Source: JACKJK01 sp046159835
GTDB lineage: Bacteria > Pseudomonadota > Alphaproteobacteria > Rhizobiales > Tepidamorphaceae
Assembly: GCF_046159835.1 (NCBI RefSeq)
Contig: NZ_JBJXCY010000001.1
Coordinates: 930,001-994,000 of the forward strand
Length of the DNA: 64,000 nt
Direction: 5' to 3'
The translations under genes and the position numbers were made by a program. Below are positions 34,445 to 42,734 of this stretch, piece after piece (within the stretch, counting starts at the first letter, position 1; each line of letters begins with the position of its first letter). The notes below the pieces were generated by a model. It was not told where the DNA came from. It saw only the letters and a program-made list of their open reading frames with translations, and did no database searches.

Positions 34445-35611
34445 TCATTCCGCTGCGTCGAGGTCTTCCACGTCCGGTGACAGGTCCTGCTCGGCCTCGT
34501 CGATGGGCTGGCGGGTGAAGCCCTTCACCCCTTCGCTGGTGACGTGGAAATCGCGCCGGATCTGGATCGGGCTGGTCACGTAGGCGGTGATGAGTTCGCT
34601 CAGCGAGCGCAGCGCGTGGGAATGGATGCGCTCGTAGCCGTGGGAGGCATCCACGCCGAAGGTGATGAGCGCCGTGCGCACGTCCGCGCCGGCTTCCAGC
34701 GCGCTGGCGGAATCCGAACGGTAATACTTGAAGACATCCTTCTGGAACCGGATGTCGTTTTCCTTGCAGAGGTCCACCAGCTTTTTCGTCAGGTGGTAGT
34801 CGAATGGGCCGGTCTGGTCAGCCATGGCGACCGTGACGCCGAACTCGTCGGAGTTCTGGCCCGGCGCGCTGGTGCCGTTGTCCACCGCGACCATCGAGGC
34901 GACGTCCGGCGTCAGGATCGAGGCCGCGCCGATGCCGACTTCCTCCGCGATCGTGAACAGGAAATGGATGTCGGACGGGGTCTTCACCTTGTCGTCCTGC
35001 ATTGCCTTCAGCGCCGCCAGCATGACCGCGACACCGGCCTTGTTGTCGAGGTGGCGGGAGATGATGAAGCCGTTGTCGATCATCTCGGTCTGCGGATCGA
35101 TGGAGACGATGTCGCCGATCTCGATGCCGAGCCGCTCGATGTCTGCCTTGTCGCGCGATAGGGCGTCGATGCGCACCTCGACATTCTCCCAGCTCACCGG
35201 AAGGGTGTCGATCTCTTCGTTGAACGTGTGGCCCGACGCCTTTAGCGGCAGGATGGTGCCGCGATAGGCACCGTTCTCGGTGAAGATCGTGACGCGGGCG
35301 CTTTCGGCAAAGCGCGACGACCACGTGCCGATTGGAACGACGGACAGGCGGCCATTGTCCTTCAGGCACTTTACCTGCGCGCCAAGCGTGTCGAGATGCG
35401 AGACGATGGCACGTGCGCCCTTGCGCCGCGAACCCTGGCGCACGGCGCGGATGGCGCCGCGCCGGGTCAGTTCCGGCTCCAGGCCGAGGCGCTGCAATTC
35501 CTTGGTGACGAAACGGACGATCGTGTCGGTGTAGCCGGTTGGGCTGGGGATTTTCAGCAGCCGCTCAAGAATATCGATCAGGTAGTCATGGTCGATGGAG
35601 AGGCGTGTCAT
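34445..35611 (-). CDS. M42-family peptidase of the NAGGN system
   Basis: A 388-residue protein of the M42 glutamyl aminopeptidase/cellulase-M family. Metal-site blocks seen are AIVSHLDTLGAQVK, HLDNKAGVAVM, FTIAEEVGIGAAS and, later, VDASHGYERIHS. It overlaps the synthetase gene by four bases. This peptidase subtype is conserved beside the N-acetylglutaminylglutamine amide (NAGGN) genes in Sinorhizobium and Pseudomonas and may trim or turn over the dipeptide osmolyte. The exact reaction is unproven as far as I know. Confidence 0.88.
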   Translation of the reverse strand: MTRLSIDHDYLIDILERLLKIPSPTGYTDTIVRFVTKELQRLGLEPELTRRGAIRAVRQGSRRKGARAIVSHLDTLGAQVKCLKDNGRLSVVPIGTWSSRFAESARVTIFTENGAYRGTILPLKASGHTFNEEIDTLPVSWENVEVRIDALSRDKADIERLGIEIGDIVSIDPQTEMIDNGFIISRHLDNKAGVAVMLAALKAMQDDKVKTPSDIHFLFTIAEEVGIGAASILTPDVASMVAVDNGTSAPGQNSDEFGVTVAMADQTGPFDYHLTKKLVDLCKENDIRFQKDVFKYYRSDSASALEAGADVRTALITFGVDASHGYERIHSHALRSLSELITAYVTSPIQIRRDFHVTSEGVKGFTRQPIDEAEQDLSPDVEDLDAAE

Positions 35612-37464
35612 GCAGTCGTCCTTGGTGTCTTGTCCTTGATTGCGTGTCGAACGCTTGCCGGCATTGATAGCGGGAAAAGCAGGTCGATGAAACGCTCGGC
35701 TGTGGGTTGTGGTTCATGGTTGGCGAGGCCGGGGCGCTCGTTGGCCTCGATGAAGGCGTAGTCCGGCAAGTGCGGCGACTTCACCATCAGGTCGATGCCG
35801 GTCACGGGAATGTCGATGGCGCGCGCGGCCTTCACAGCCGCATCGATCAGCACCGGGTGAACCTCCGCTGTCACGTCGTGGATGGTGCCGCCGGTGTGCA
35901 GGTTCGCGGTCTTGCGCACGAGAAGCTCTTCCGCGTCCGGCAACACGTCGTCGAGGCTGTATCCGTTCAGCGCGGCGGTGCGCTCGGTCTCCCCGTCGAT
36001 GGGGATCGAGGATTCGCCATCCGTTGCGGCCGCCCGCCGGCGGCTCAGCGACGTGATGAGCTCGCGGATCGTTCGCTTGCCGTCGCCCATGATGCCCGGG
36101 GGCTTGCGGATGGCGCAGGCAACGACGCGGTAGTTGATGACGATCAGCCGTAGGTCGAGACCCTCGACCATCTGCTCCACCAGCACTTCGTTGGAAACCT
36201 CGCGCGCCTGTTTCACGGCGTTGCGTACTTCCTCCAGCGTCGTCAGGCCGACGGAGATGCCGCGCCCCTGTTCCCCGCGCGAAGGCTTCACGACGACCGC
36301 GCCGTGCTCCTCGATGAAGGCGGAAATCTCGCTGTCGTCGCGCTCGGCGGCAATCTGCTCGGGCACCACCACGCCTGCCTGCGACACCGTGCGCCGCGTG
36401 ACTGACTTGTCGTCGCAGATCGACATGGCGACGGCTGTCGTCAGTTCCGACAGGCTCTCGCGGCAGCGGATGGTCGAACCGCCATGTGTCAGCCGCAGGA
36501 AGCCTGCTTCGGCGTCCAGCACCTCGACATGAATACCCCGGCGGCGCGCTTCCTTGGCAATGATGCGTGCATACGGGTTCAGGCCCGTATCTGATTCCGG
36601 CCCGGTAAACAGCTTCTCGTTGATCGGGTTCTTGCGCTTGACGGAGAAGAACGGCACGCGCTTGAAGCCGAGTTTCTCGTAGAGGCTGATCGCGCTGGAA
36701 TTGTCGTGCAGGACCGACAGGTCAAGGAAGGACGAACCGCGCGTTGCCTGGAATTCCGCCAACCGGCGCACCAGTGCCTCGCCGATGCCAGGATGGCGCG
36801 CCTGCGGGTCGACGGCCAGGCACCACAGCGATGAGCCGCGTTCGGGATCGTTGAACGCGTGGTGGTGGTCCACACCGGTCACGGTGCCGAGGATCGCGCC
36901 GGTCTGTTCGTCTTCGGCAACGAAATAGGTCAGCGCGCGCGCATCGCGCTTGGCCCAGAAGAAGTCCGGCGGGATTTCGACCATCGCGCGCGAGGCATAG
37001 AGGTAGTTGATGGCCAGCGCGTCTTCCTGCGAGGTCAGCCGGCGGATGAAGAAGCCCTTCGGGCGGCGTTTGGTGGCGCGGTAGTCGGACAGGTCCAGCC
37101 GGTAGGTGTGGGACGGGTCTAGGAAGATTTCCTGCGGCGCTTCCGCCAGCACCACGTGCGGATCGCGCACATAGACGGCGATGTCGCGCCGGTCCGCCTT
37201 CTCGTCGCGCAGCGCACCGGCAATCCCGGCATTGGTCTCGTAGGTCTGCGAGAAAACCAGACGGCCCCAGCCGCAGTCGAGCGAGTAGTTCTCGCGCATG
37301 GCGGGCTGCTGGTCGCCGCCGCTCGCGGGCTTCTTGATCGGCGGCTTGAGGCCCTGTTCACGCATCCGCTTGAGGCGGTGCCCGTGGTCGCGGTGCCGCG
37401 CTTCGCGGGCAGGCTTGCCCTCTGCCTTGGGGTCTTTCGCCGACGGATCTTTGGGATCGGACAT
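35608..37464 (-). CDS. ngg: N-acetylglutaminylglutamine synthetase (GNAT plus ATP-grasp)
   Basis: About 618 residues from ATG 37464. A charged N-terminal region is followed by a GNAT acetyltransferase domain (LAVDPQARHPGIGEALVRRL with the acetyl-CoA loop, near residue 230) and a C-terminal ATP-grasp domain (VVVKPSRGEQGRGISVGL, VACAIRKPPGIMGDGK, GIDLMVKSPH, FIEANERPGL). The two parts make N-acetylglutaminylglutamine from two Gln and acetyl-CoA, which the amidotransferase then converts to the amide. NAGGN accumulates under salt stress. It lies in an asnO-ngg-peptidase operon. Confidence 0.92.
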   Translation of the reverse strand: MSDPKDPSAKDPKAEGKPAREARHRDHGHRLKRMREQGLKPPIKKPASGGDQQPAMRENYSLDCGWGRLVFSQTYETNAGIAGALRDEKADRRDIAVYVRDPHVVLAEAPQEIFLDPSHTYRLDLSDYRATKRRPKGFFIRRLTSQEDALAINYLYASRAMVEIPPDFFWAKRDARALTYFVAEDEQTGAILGTVTGVDHHHAFNDPERGSSLWCLAVDPQARHPGIGEALVRRLAEFQATRGSSFLDLSVLHDNSSAISLYEKLGFKRVPFFSVKRKNPINEKLFTGPESDTGLNPYARIIAKEARRRGIHVEVLDAEAGFLRLTHGGSTIRCRESLSELTTAVAMSICDDKSVTRRTVSQAGVVVPEQIAAERDDSEISAFIEEHGAVVVKPSRGEQGRGISVGLTTLEEVRNAVKQAREVSNEVLVEQMVEGLDLRLIVINYRVVACAIRKPPGIMGDGKRTIRELITSLSRRRAAATDGESSIPIDGETERTAALNGYSLDDVLPDAEELLVRKTANLHTGGTIHDVTAEVHPVLIDAAVKAARAIDIPVTGIDLMVKSPHLPDYAFIEANERPGLANHEPQPTAERFIDLLFPLSMPASVRHAIKDKTPRTTA

Positions 37465-37472
37465 GGCGAACC

Positions 37473-39248
37473 TCAAATGTCGTGGGTCTGAAGCCACATT
37501 TCCATGAGCGCGGCCTGCCAGAGTTCCGAACCGCGCAGCGGCGTGATGTGCTCGGTCGGGGCGGCAAAGAGCTGGTCGAGCCATTCAGGGCGGAACAGGC
37601 CGCGCTCGCGAGCCTTCTGGGTCGTCAGCACGTCACGCACCGTATCAAGAAACTCGCCCTGGATGTATTTGAGCTGGGGAACGGGGAAGTAGCCCTTCGT
37701 GCGGTCGATCACCTCGTGCGGGATGACGTGGCGCGCGGCATCCTTCAGCACGCCCTTGCCATCGCTGTGCAGCTTCACCTCCGGCGGGATCGTCGCCGCC
37801 AATTCCACCAGCTCGTGGTCGAGGAACGGCACGCGGGCCTCAAGGCCCCAGGCCATGGTCATGTTGTCGACGCGCTTGACCGGGTCATCCACCAGCATGA
37901 CCTCTGAATCCAGCCGCAGCGCCCGGTCCACCGGGGTCGCCGCATTGGGCCGCATCAGGTGCTCGCGCACCAGTTCGAGGCTCGCATCCTCGTTCGCCAT
38001 CCACTGCGGGGAGAGCTGCTGCGCCAGCTTCTCGTGGGTGCGATCGAAGAAGACGCGCGAATAGTCCGACACCACGTCGTCGGAAGAGAGCAGCGGCGGG
38101 TACCAGTGATAGCCGCCGAACACCTCGTCGGCGCCCTGGCCGGACTGCACCACCTTGATGTGCTTCGACACTTCGCGAGACAGCAGGAAGAAGCCGATAT
38201 TGTCGTAGGACACCATCGGCTCCGACTGAGCGCGGATCGCATCCGGCAGGTGGGTCATGATTTCCTCGGCCGGCACGAAGATTTTCGTGTGGTCGGTCTC
38301 GAAGCGCTTGGCGATCAGGTCGGAATAGACGAACTCGTCGCCCTTCTCGCCGTGCGCTTCCTCAAAGCCGATGGAGAAGGTCTTCAGGTCGTGCTGGCCT
38401 TCCTCGGCGAGCAGCCCGACGATGAGGCTGGAATCGACCCCGCCCGAAAGCAACACGCCGACCGGAACGTCGGCCACCATGCGGCGGCGCACGGCGACCC
38501 GCAGGGATTCCAGCACCCGCTCGGCCCAGTCCTCGTTGGAGAGGTTGGCATCTTCCGCGCGCCGTTCGTAGGGCGGCTGCCAGTACTTGCGCTCGCGCGT
38601 CGAACCGTCCGCCTCGTAGCGGCGGATCGTTGCGGGCGGCAGCTTGCGCACGCCTTCAAGGATCGTGCGCGGTGGCGGAACGACGGCGTGGAAGCTCATG
38701 TAGTTGTGCAGTGCCGCGCGGTCGATGTTCGTGTTCACGTCACCGGCCGCCAGGATCGAGGGCAGGGTGGACGCAAACCGCAGACGCTGGCCCTGTTCGG
38801 AAAGGTAGAGCGGCTTGATGCCGAACCGGTCGCGCGCCATCGTCACCGCGCCGCTGTCGCGCTCGTGGATCGCGAAGGCGAACATGCCGTGGAAGTGGGA
38901 GACGCAGTCCTCGCCCCATTTGTGGAACGCCTTGAGGATCACCTCCGTGTCGCCCGTCGAGAAGAACCGGTAGCCGTAGCCTTCCAGTTCGGCGCGCAGC
39001 TCCGGGTGATTGTAGATGCAGCCGTTGAACACGATGGTCAGACCGAGGTCGGCATCAACCATCGGCTGCGCGGCATTCTCGCTCAGGTCGATGATCTTCA
39101 GACGGCGATGCCCGAAGGCGACCCGCCCACGCGCAACGACGCCGTTGCCGTCCGGCCCGCGCGGGGCAAGGCACTCGGTCATGGCCGCGACGGCGCCGAC
39201 ATCGGCCTGGCTGCCGTCGAAACGGATTTCACCCGCGATTCCACACAT
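37473..39248 (-). CDS. asnO: N-acetylglutaminylglutamine amidotransferase
   Basis: A 591-residue class II glutamine amidotransferase/asparagine synthetase homologue. MCGIAGEIRF exposes the N-terminal nucleophile Cys2, RGPDGNG and RLKIIDLSENAAQPM complete the glutaminase domain, and GVLLSGGVDSSLIVGLL is the PP-loop ATP site in the synthetase half. It forms the terminal amide of the NAGGN osmolyte. Although lasso cyclases belong to the same superfamily, size, context and nine-base spacing to ngg place it in the NAGGN operon. A leader with a terminator-like hairpin precedes it. Confidence 0.92.
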   Translation of the reverse strand: MCGIAGEIRFDGSQADVGAVAAMTECLAPRGPDGNGVVARGRVAFGHRRLKIIDLSENAAQPMVDADLGLTIVFNGCIYNHPELRAELEGYGYRFFSTGDTEVILKAFHKWGEDCVSHFHGMFAFAIHERDSGAVTMARDRFGIKPLYLSEQGQRLRFASTLPSILAAGDVNTNIDRAALHNYMSFHAVVPPPRTILEGVRKLPPATIRRYEADGSTRERKYWQPPYERRAEDANLSNEDWAERVLESLRVAVRRRMVADVPVGVLLSGGVDSSLIVGLLAEEGQHDLKTFSIGFEEAHGEKGDEFVYSDLIAKRFETDHTKIFVPAEEIMTHLPDAIRAQSEPMVSYDNIGFFLLSREVSKHIKVVQSGQGADEVFGGYHWYPPLLSSDDVVSDYSRVFFDRTHEKLAQQLSPQWMANEDASLELVREHLMRPNAATPVDRALRLDSEVMLVDDPVKRVDNMTMAWGLEARVPFLDHELVELAATIPPEVKLHSDGKGVLKDAARHVIPHEVIDRTKGYFPVPQLKYIQGEFLDTVRDVLTTQKARERGLFRPEWLDQLFAAPTEHITPLRGSELWQAALMEMWLQTHDI

Positions 39249-39258
39249 GAATTTTCAA

Positions 39259-39331
39259 AAATCCCTGGATTTGCAATGTCAGACACGTGCCCCAGCGGCA
39301 CATGAAAAAGAAAAGGCGCGAATTCGCGCCT
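39259..39331 (-). promoter_or_regulatory. Structured leader of the NAGGN operon with a terminator-like hairpin
   Basis: On the minus strand an 18-base perfect palindrome AGGCGCGAATTCGCGCCT (39331-39314) is followed by TTTCTTTTT (39313-39305), an intrinsic terminator in the sense of asnO. Closer to the gene are GTGCC-N5-GGCAC and AAATCC-AG-GGATTT (39272-39259), which covers the only purine-rich stretch near the start. If asnO transcription starts upstream of 39331, this is an attenuator; otherwise it insulates asnO from stray transcription. Confidence 0.5.
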
Positions 39332-39427
39332 GCCACCTCGTCAACCTATGGCAGTGGTCGCCTGAATTCAAACGCACGCGGGCGCGGATCGATCCCTGAA
39401 ACGCGCAACGAACCTACGCGAATGTTC

Positions 39428-39486
39428 ATTCAACAAATGTGTTGACTGATAGATTCGGACGCTTTAATTCAACACATATGTTGAAT
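39428..39486 (+). promoter_or_regulatory. Twin operators and promoter of the ArsR-type gene
   Basis: Two copies of ATTCAACA-N4-TGTTGA (39428-39447 and 39467-39486; the second has full 8-base arms) are 39 bases apart centre to centre. TTGACT at 39442 and TAATTC at 39465, 17 bases between, form a promoter whose -35 sits in the first site and -10 in the second. This is the layout of autorepression by the downstream ArsR protein. Confidence 0.75.
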
Positions 39487-39498
39487 GAAGGAAGCCCG

Positions 39499-39864
39499 AT
39501 GAATCAGATTTTTCATGCTCTGAGCGATGGCACCCGCCGCGCGATGCTGCGCGAACTTGCCGAGGGCGAGCGCACGGTCGGTGAGCTGGCAGCGCCGCAC
39601 CCCATGTCGCTGGCTGCCGCCTCCCGGCACATCAAGGTGCTGGAAGGGGCGGGCCTCATCCGCCGCGAGGTTCGCTGGCGCACCCATGTCTGCCACCTGG
39701 AGGCAAAGCCGCTGGCCGCCGCCCATCAGGAAATCGGTTTCTACGAACGCTTCTGGACGAGCCGGCTGGACAAGCTGGAGCAACTGCTGCGCGAGGACGA
39801 CGCTCGCGAGGCAGCAAAGGACGAGAGTGCGGGGCAAGGCCCCGAGAAACAGGAAGGAGAATAG
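39499..39864 (+). CDS. ArsR-family transcriptional regulator
   Basis: A 121-residue winged-helix repressor. ALSDGTRRAMLRELAEGERTV starts the fold and MSLAAASRHIKVLEGAGLIR is the recognition helix, followed by the wing RREVRWRTH. It lacks the metal-binding Cys motif (ELCVCDL) of ArsR/SmtB sensors, so it belongs to the metal-independent group found with AHSA1/SRPBCC genes. ATG 39499 is chosen because GAAGGAAG precedes it; an upstream in-frame ATG lies inside the operator. The two dyads upstream predict autoregulation, and it is three bases from the SRPBCC gene. Confidence 0.87.
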   Translation: MNQIFHALSDGTRRAMLRELAEGERTVGELAAPHPMSLAAASRHIKVLEGAGLIRREVRWRTHVCHLEAKPLAAAHQEIGFYERFWTSRLDKLEQLLREDDAREAAKDESAGQGPEKQEGE

Positions 39865-39866
39865 AC

Positions 39867-40397
39867 ATGAACGCCGTACAGGAATTCGACGCCTATGCCC
39901 GCCTCGAAGACGACAGCACGCTGGTCATTCAGCGTTGGCTGCCGGGACCGGCGGAGCGGATCTGGAACTATCTCACCGACAGCGATCTGCGTGCCAAGTG
40001 GCTCGCCGCCGGCGACATGGACATGGCAGGCGGATCGGAGTTCGAATTCGTCTGGCGCAACGACGACCTCAGCGATGAAGACGACAAGCGCCCGGAAGGG
40101 TTCGGCGCCGATCACCGCATGACCAGCCGCGTCATATCAGCGGAGCCGCCGCGCCGTCTCGTCATCGGCTGGGGCAAGGGTGACGTCACCTTCGAGCTGG
40201 AACCTCGCGGGGAGCGCGTCCTTCTGACTCTGACCCACCGCGGCCTGAGCGCGGACATGTCGCGCACCATGATCGGGGCAGGGTGGCATACCCATCTCGA
40301 CATACTCGTCGACATTGCCGATGGCGCGCGACATCCCTCGTTCTGGTCGGAATGGAAGAAGCGGCGCACAGAATACGAGACCCGTTTCGCAGGCTAG
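39867..40397 (+). CDS. SRPBCC (AHSA1-type) domain protein
   Basis: A 176-residue START/Bet v1-like protein. RWLPGPAERIWNYLTDSDLR and AKWLAAGDMDM are typical of AHSA1/CalC-type SRPBCC proteins, as is GAGWHTHLDILVDI at the C-terminal helix. They bind small hydrophobic ligands. It is cotranscribed with the ArsR-type gene, a common pair in proteobacteria in which the ligand and physiological role are usually unknown. Confidence 0.85.
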   Translation: MNAVQEFDAYARLEDDSTLVIQRWLPGPAERIWNYLTDSDLRAKWLAAGDMDMAGGSEFEFVWRNDDLSDEDDKRPEGFGADHRMTSRVISAEPPRRLVIGWGKGDVTFELEPRGERVLLTLTHRGLSADMSRTMIGAGWHTHLDILVDIADGARHPSFWSEWKKRRTEYETRFAG

Positions 40398-40442
40398 CCA
40401 CTACGATATCCGCCTTCGCCGCTCGCGCGGCGGGGGCGGCTC

Positions 40443-41483
40443 ATGTATGTCAGCATCCGTGCAAAACGTACGAACAGGCTGACCGTCGTGCCGCCATCCC
40501 ACAGAATCGTTCTGAACCTTCACGATGCAGGACTGGCCATCGATACGAACAGCGACGCATGGGCGGACTGGCTGCGATGGGCTTATCAGCACTTCCTCGT
40601 CGAGAAGGCGTTGCGAGACACATTCCACCTGCGGATCGTGGAGGACGGGAACCTCGCCCCGCCGCCTGACCTGCCTCTCACCTGGGAAGGCGTGTTGCAG
40701 GAGGGGTGGCCCGCGCGCATCTTCGAAACGGAAACGACCTGGACGGTTGAGATCGCGGGCCGCGGTTTCGCGCACATCGATCGTGCGGCCAGACGAGCTG
40801 AAATACACGCCCGGCCCGGCGAACGCGACACGTTCGTCTTTACCCCGCTGACCGTCATCCTCGATGTCTGCCTGAGCGGGAGCGGTCAGCAGATGATCCA
40901 CGCGGCCTGCCTCAAGCAGCAGGATGCCGACGCCGCGTTCCTTGTGTGCGCACCGTCGGGAACCGGCAAGACGACAAGTGCACTGGCGCTGGCGCGCGAG
41001 GGTTTCCCGCTGATGTCGGATGATGCGGCGATCCTTGCACCTGACGCCGCAGCCCCGCGGGTCTGGGCCATCCCCCACGAGTTCAAGGTCCACCGCAAGA
41101 CGCTCGCCATGTTGCCCTGGCTCGGCCCGTTGCCAGGCGACTGGAACGCGGACGATGAGCAGGCCGTGCGTGTCGATCACCTTGAGGGCAGGGCACCGGT
41201 CGCGCGCTGCCGGCCTGTTCCCCTTCGCGCGATCTTCTTCCTCGTGCGCGGCGACAATGCGCAGGCGCGCACCGCACCGATGAACCGGCAGGACGCACTC
41301 ATCGAGATCGCTCGCGACAACGTCGCCATTTCGCCCTCGGGCGTCCCGCCCTGGCAGGCAAGCCAGTTCGAGATTTTCGGCCGAATCGTGCGCGATGTGC
41401 CGGTTTTTCGTCTCGAAATTGGCTCCGATCTCACGTCGCTGGGTGTTGCAGTCGCGCAAACACTTGCGGAAAAGCGAACCTGA
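40443..41483 (+). CDS. HprK-related kinase, copy 2, beside type II precursors
   Basis: A 346-residue paralogue of the kinase at 30292-31296. The P-loop FLVCAPSGTGKTTSALAL lies near residues 170-177 and LMSDDAAILAP matches the HprK metal/VADD region. Shared blocks with copy 1 include VWAIPHEFKVHRKTLAMLPW versus the corresponding GVPNEMKIHR segment, and a C-terminal VFRLEIGSDLTSL versus FELRVGTDLTTL. It is followed by two precursor-like peptides and a DUF6065-like gene on the same strand. No second PqqD or peptidase gene is here, so the locus may borrow those from 31.3-32.0 kb. Confidence 0.82.
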   Translation: MYVSIRAKRTNRLTVVPPSHRIVLNLHDAGLAIDTNSDAWADWLRWAYQHFLVEKALRDTFHLRIVEDGNLAPPPDLPLTWEGVLQEGWPARIFETETTWTVEIAGRGFAHIDRAARRAEIHARPGERDTFVFTPLTVILDVCLSGSGQQMIHAACLKQQDADAAFLVCAPSGTGKTTSALALAREGFPLMSDDAAILAPDAAAPRVWAIPHEFKVHRKTLAMLPWLGPLPGDWNADDEQAVRVDHLEGRAPVARCRPVPLRAIFFLVRGDNAQARTAPMNRQDALIEIARDNVAISPSGVPPWQASQFEIFGRIVRDVPVFRLEIGSDLTSLGVAVAQTLAEKRT

Positions 41484-41588
41484 CCCCATTCGGGTCATGG
41501 ACACTTACCGTTGCGTCCAATAGGTTCCCGGCCAATCGCAGATGCCGCATCGAGGCAACGTGGAATCAGTCAACAGGCGGACTTGAGC

Positions 41589-41729
41589 ATGAAGAACGCG
41601 AATGTCACCGCAACGATGGCCCGTCGGAAGGCCTATGTGAAGCCTTCCGCTTCCCTGAACTCCAAGCTGACCAAGACCGTCGCGATCAAGACCACCGTCG
41701 TCGTTCACGCAACGGGTGGTGGCGGCTAA
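41589..41729 (+). CDS. RiPP-like precursor peptide 6 (type II)
   Basis: A 46-residue basic peptide. After a variable N-terminus it carries AYVKPSASLNSKL and TKTVAIKTTVVVHA, ending TGGGG. Tyr-x-Lys-Pro recalls the leader of the type I peptides, and the Thr/Val-rich end recalls their cores. It starts 106 bases after the HprK-like kinase gene. A 79-base stretch (41632-41710) is repeated with three mismatches in the next gene. No exact lasso-leader motif is present, so recognition by the same PqqD protein is inferred. Confidence 0.68.
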   Translation: MKNANVTATMARRKAYVKPSASLNSKLTKTVAIKTTVVVHATGGGG

Positions 41730-41773
41730 GGCCAGTCGCGAGGAAACACGTCTGGAAACAATTGGGGTAAGAC

Positions 41774-41905
41774 ATGGCCAAGTCGAACGTGACCGAGAAG
41801 CGGGCAGCGCCGAAGACCTATGTGAAGCCTTCCGCCTCCCTGAACTCCAGGCTGACCAAGACCGTCGCGATCAAGACGACCGTCGTCGTTCACGCCTTGG
41901 GATAG
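41774..41905 (+). CDS. RiPP-like precursor peptide 7 (type II)
   Basis: A 43-residue sister of peptide 6. The N-termini differ (MAKSNVTEKRAAPK here), but YVKPSASLNSRL and TKTVAIKTTVVVHA are the same except Lys to Arg. It ends in Leu-Gly where its sister ends in a Gly run. GGGGTAAG precedes ATG 41774. The constant central and C-terminal part with variable ends suggests that the conserved portion is either the recognition site or an invariant core. Confidence 0.68.
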   Translation: MAKSNVTEKRAAPKTYVKPSASLNSRLTKTVAIKTTVVVHALG

Positions 41906-41956
41906 GTCCTCGAAGAGGGGTTGGCACGGCCAACGCCACTGCATCGATAACCGACA

Positions 41957-42694
41957 ATGTCCGATAGCGACCGCAAGCTGACGTGGATGCGCAGCCTCGA
42001 CTATGACGTCGAGATCCGCCCCGCGCCGATGCAGCGCGACTGGATGGACGAGACATCCGAACGCCTGGCCTATGTCTGCCCGGCGCTGAACATCGCCAAC
42101 ACCCATTGCTGGGAAATGCTCAACCCTGTCGAGTTCCGCGCAATGTGGAACGGTGAACCGGGTACCGACGGGCTGACCTTCTTTCATGATGAGGCTGATG
42201 GGCCGCTCCCCGTCTTCAGCGGGTTCGGCCACGGGGTGCTGACATTCCGGCTGGGTGGGTTCTTCGGCACGCCGAAAGGTTTCGACCTGTCGCTCAACGG
42301 CCCGGTCAACCGCCCGAAGGACGCGATCCAGCCCCTGTCGGCCATCGTCGAGACCGACTGGTCGCACTTCACCTTCACCTATAGCTGGAAATTCACGCGC
42401 GCGGGAACAGTGGTGCATTTCGAAAAGGGCGAGCCGTTCTGCTCGTTCTTCCCCATTCCGCGCGGCATGCTGGAAACCTTCGAGCCGCAATTGCTCGAGC
42501 CCGAGGACGACGCAGAGCGCTGGGCCACCAACGAAAAACTGCGGGAGGAACGCAAGGCGTTCAACGATGCGGTGCAGAACGATCCCGACAGTCCGGAGCG
42601 CAAGCAGCGCTGGCACCGCAACTATATCGGGTCGGCAAGTCGCGATCTTCAGCCGCCCCACCGCAACCGGGTGAAGCTGAAGCCCTTCAAGTGA
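41957..42694 (+). CDS. DUF6065-like protein, copy 2, beside RiPP-like precursors
   Basis: A 245-residue paralogue of the protein at 26585-27340. Matching blocks include VEIRPAPMQRDWMD, HCWEMLNPVEFRAMWNGE, GHGVLTFRLGGFF, LSAIVETDWSHFTF and FFPIPRGMLETFEPQ. It lies 51 bases after precursor 7, in the same direction. Retaining this gene beside precursor peptides in two separate loci is the main argument that the family takes part in the peptide pathway. No signal peptide or membrane segment is seen, so it acts in the cytoplasm. Enzymatic role unknown. Confidence 0.75.
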   Translation: MSDSDRKLTWMRSLDYDVEIRPAPMQRDWMDETSERLAYVCPALNIANTHCWEMLNPVEFRAMWNGEPGTDGLTFFHDEADGPLPVFSGFGHGVLTFRLGGFFGTPKGFDLSLNGPVNRPKDAIQPLSAIVETDWSHFTFTYSWKFTRAGTVVHFEKGEPFCSFFPIPRGMLETFEPQLLEPEDDAERWATNEKLREERKAFNDAVQNDPDSPERKQRWHRNYIGSASRDLQPPHRNRVKLKPFK

Positions 42695-42734
42695 AAGACC
42701 GCGACCTGCGTTGTCGTAGGTGGGTGCCTGCGGG

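Noticed and set aside
37473..39248. asnO considered as the missing lasso cyclase (asparagine-synthetase family) for the RiPP-type locus
   Set aside because: It is nine bases from the NAGGN synthetase gene, has the length and N-terminal Cys of the NAGGN amidotransferase, and lies on a separate operon about 5.4 kb beyond the PqqD gene.
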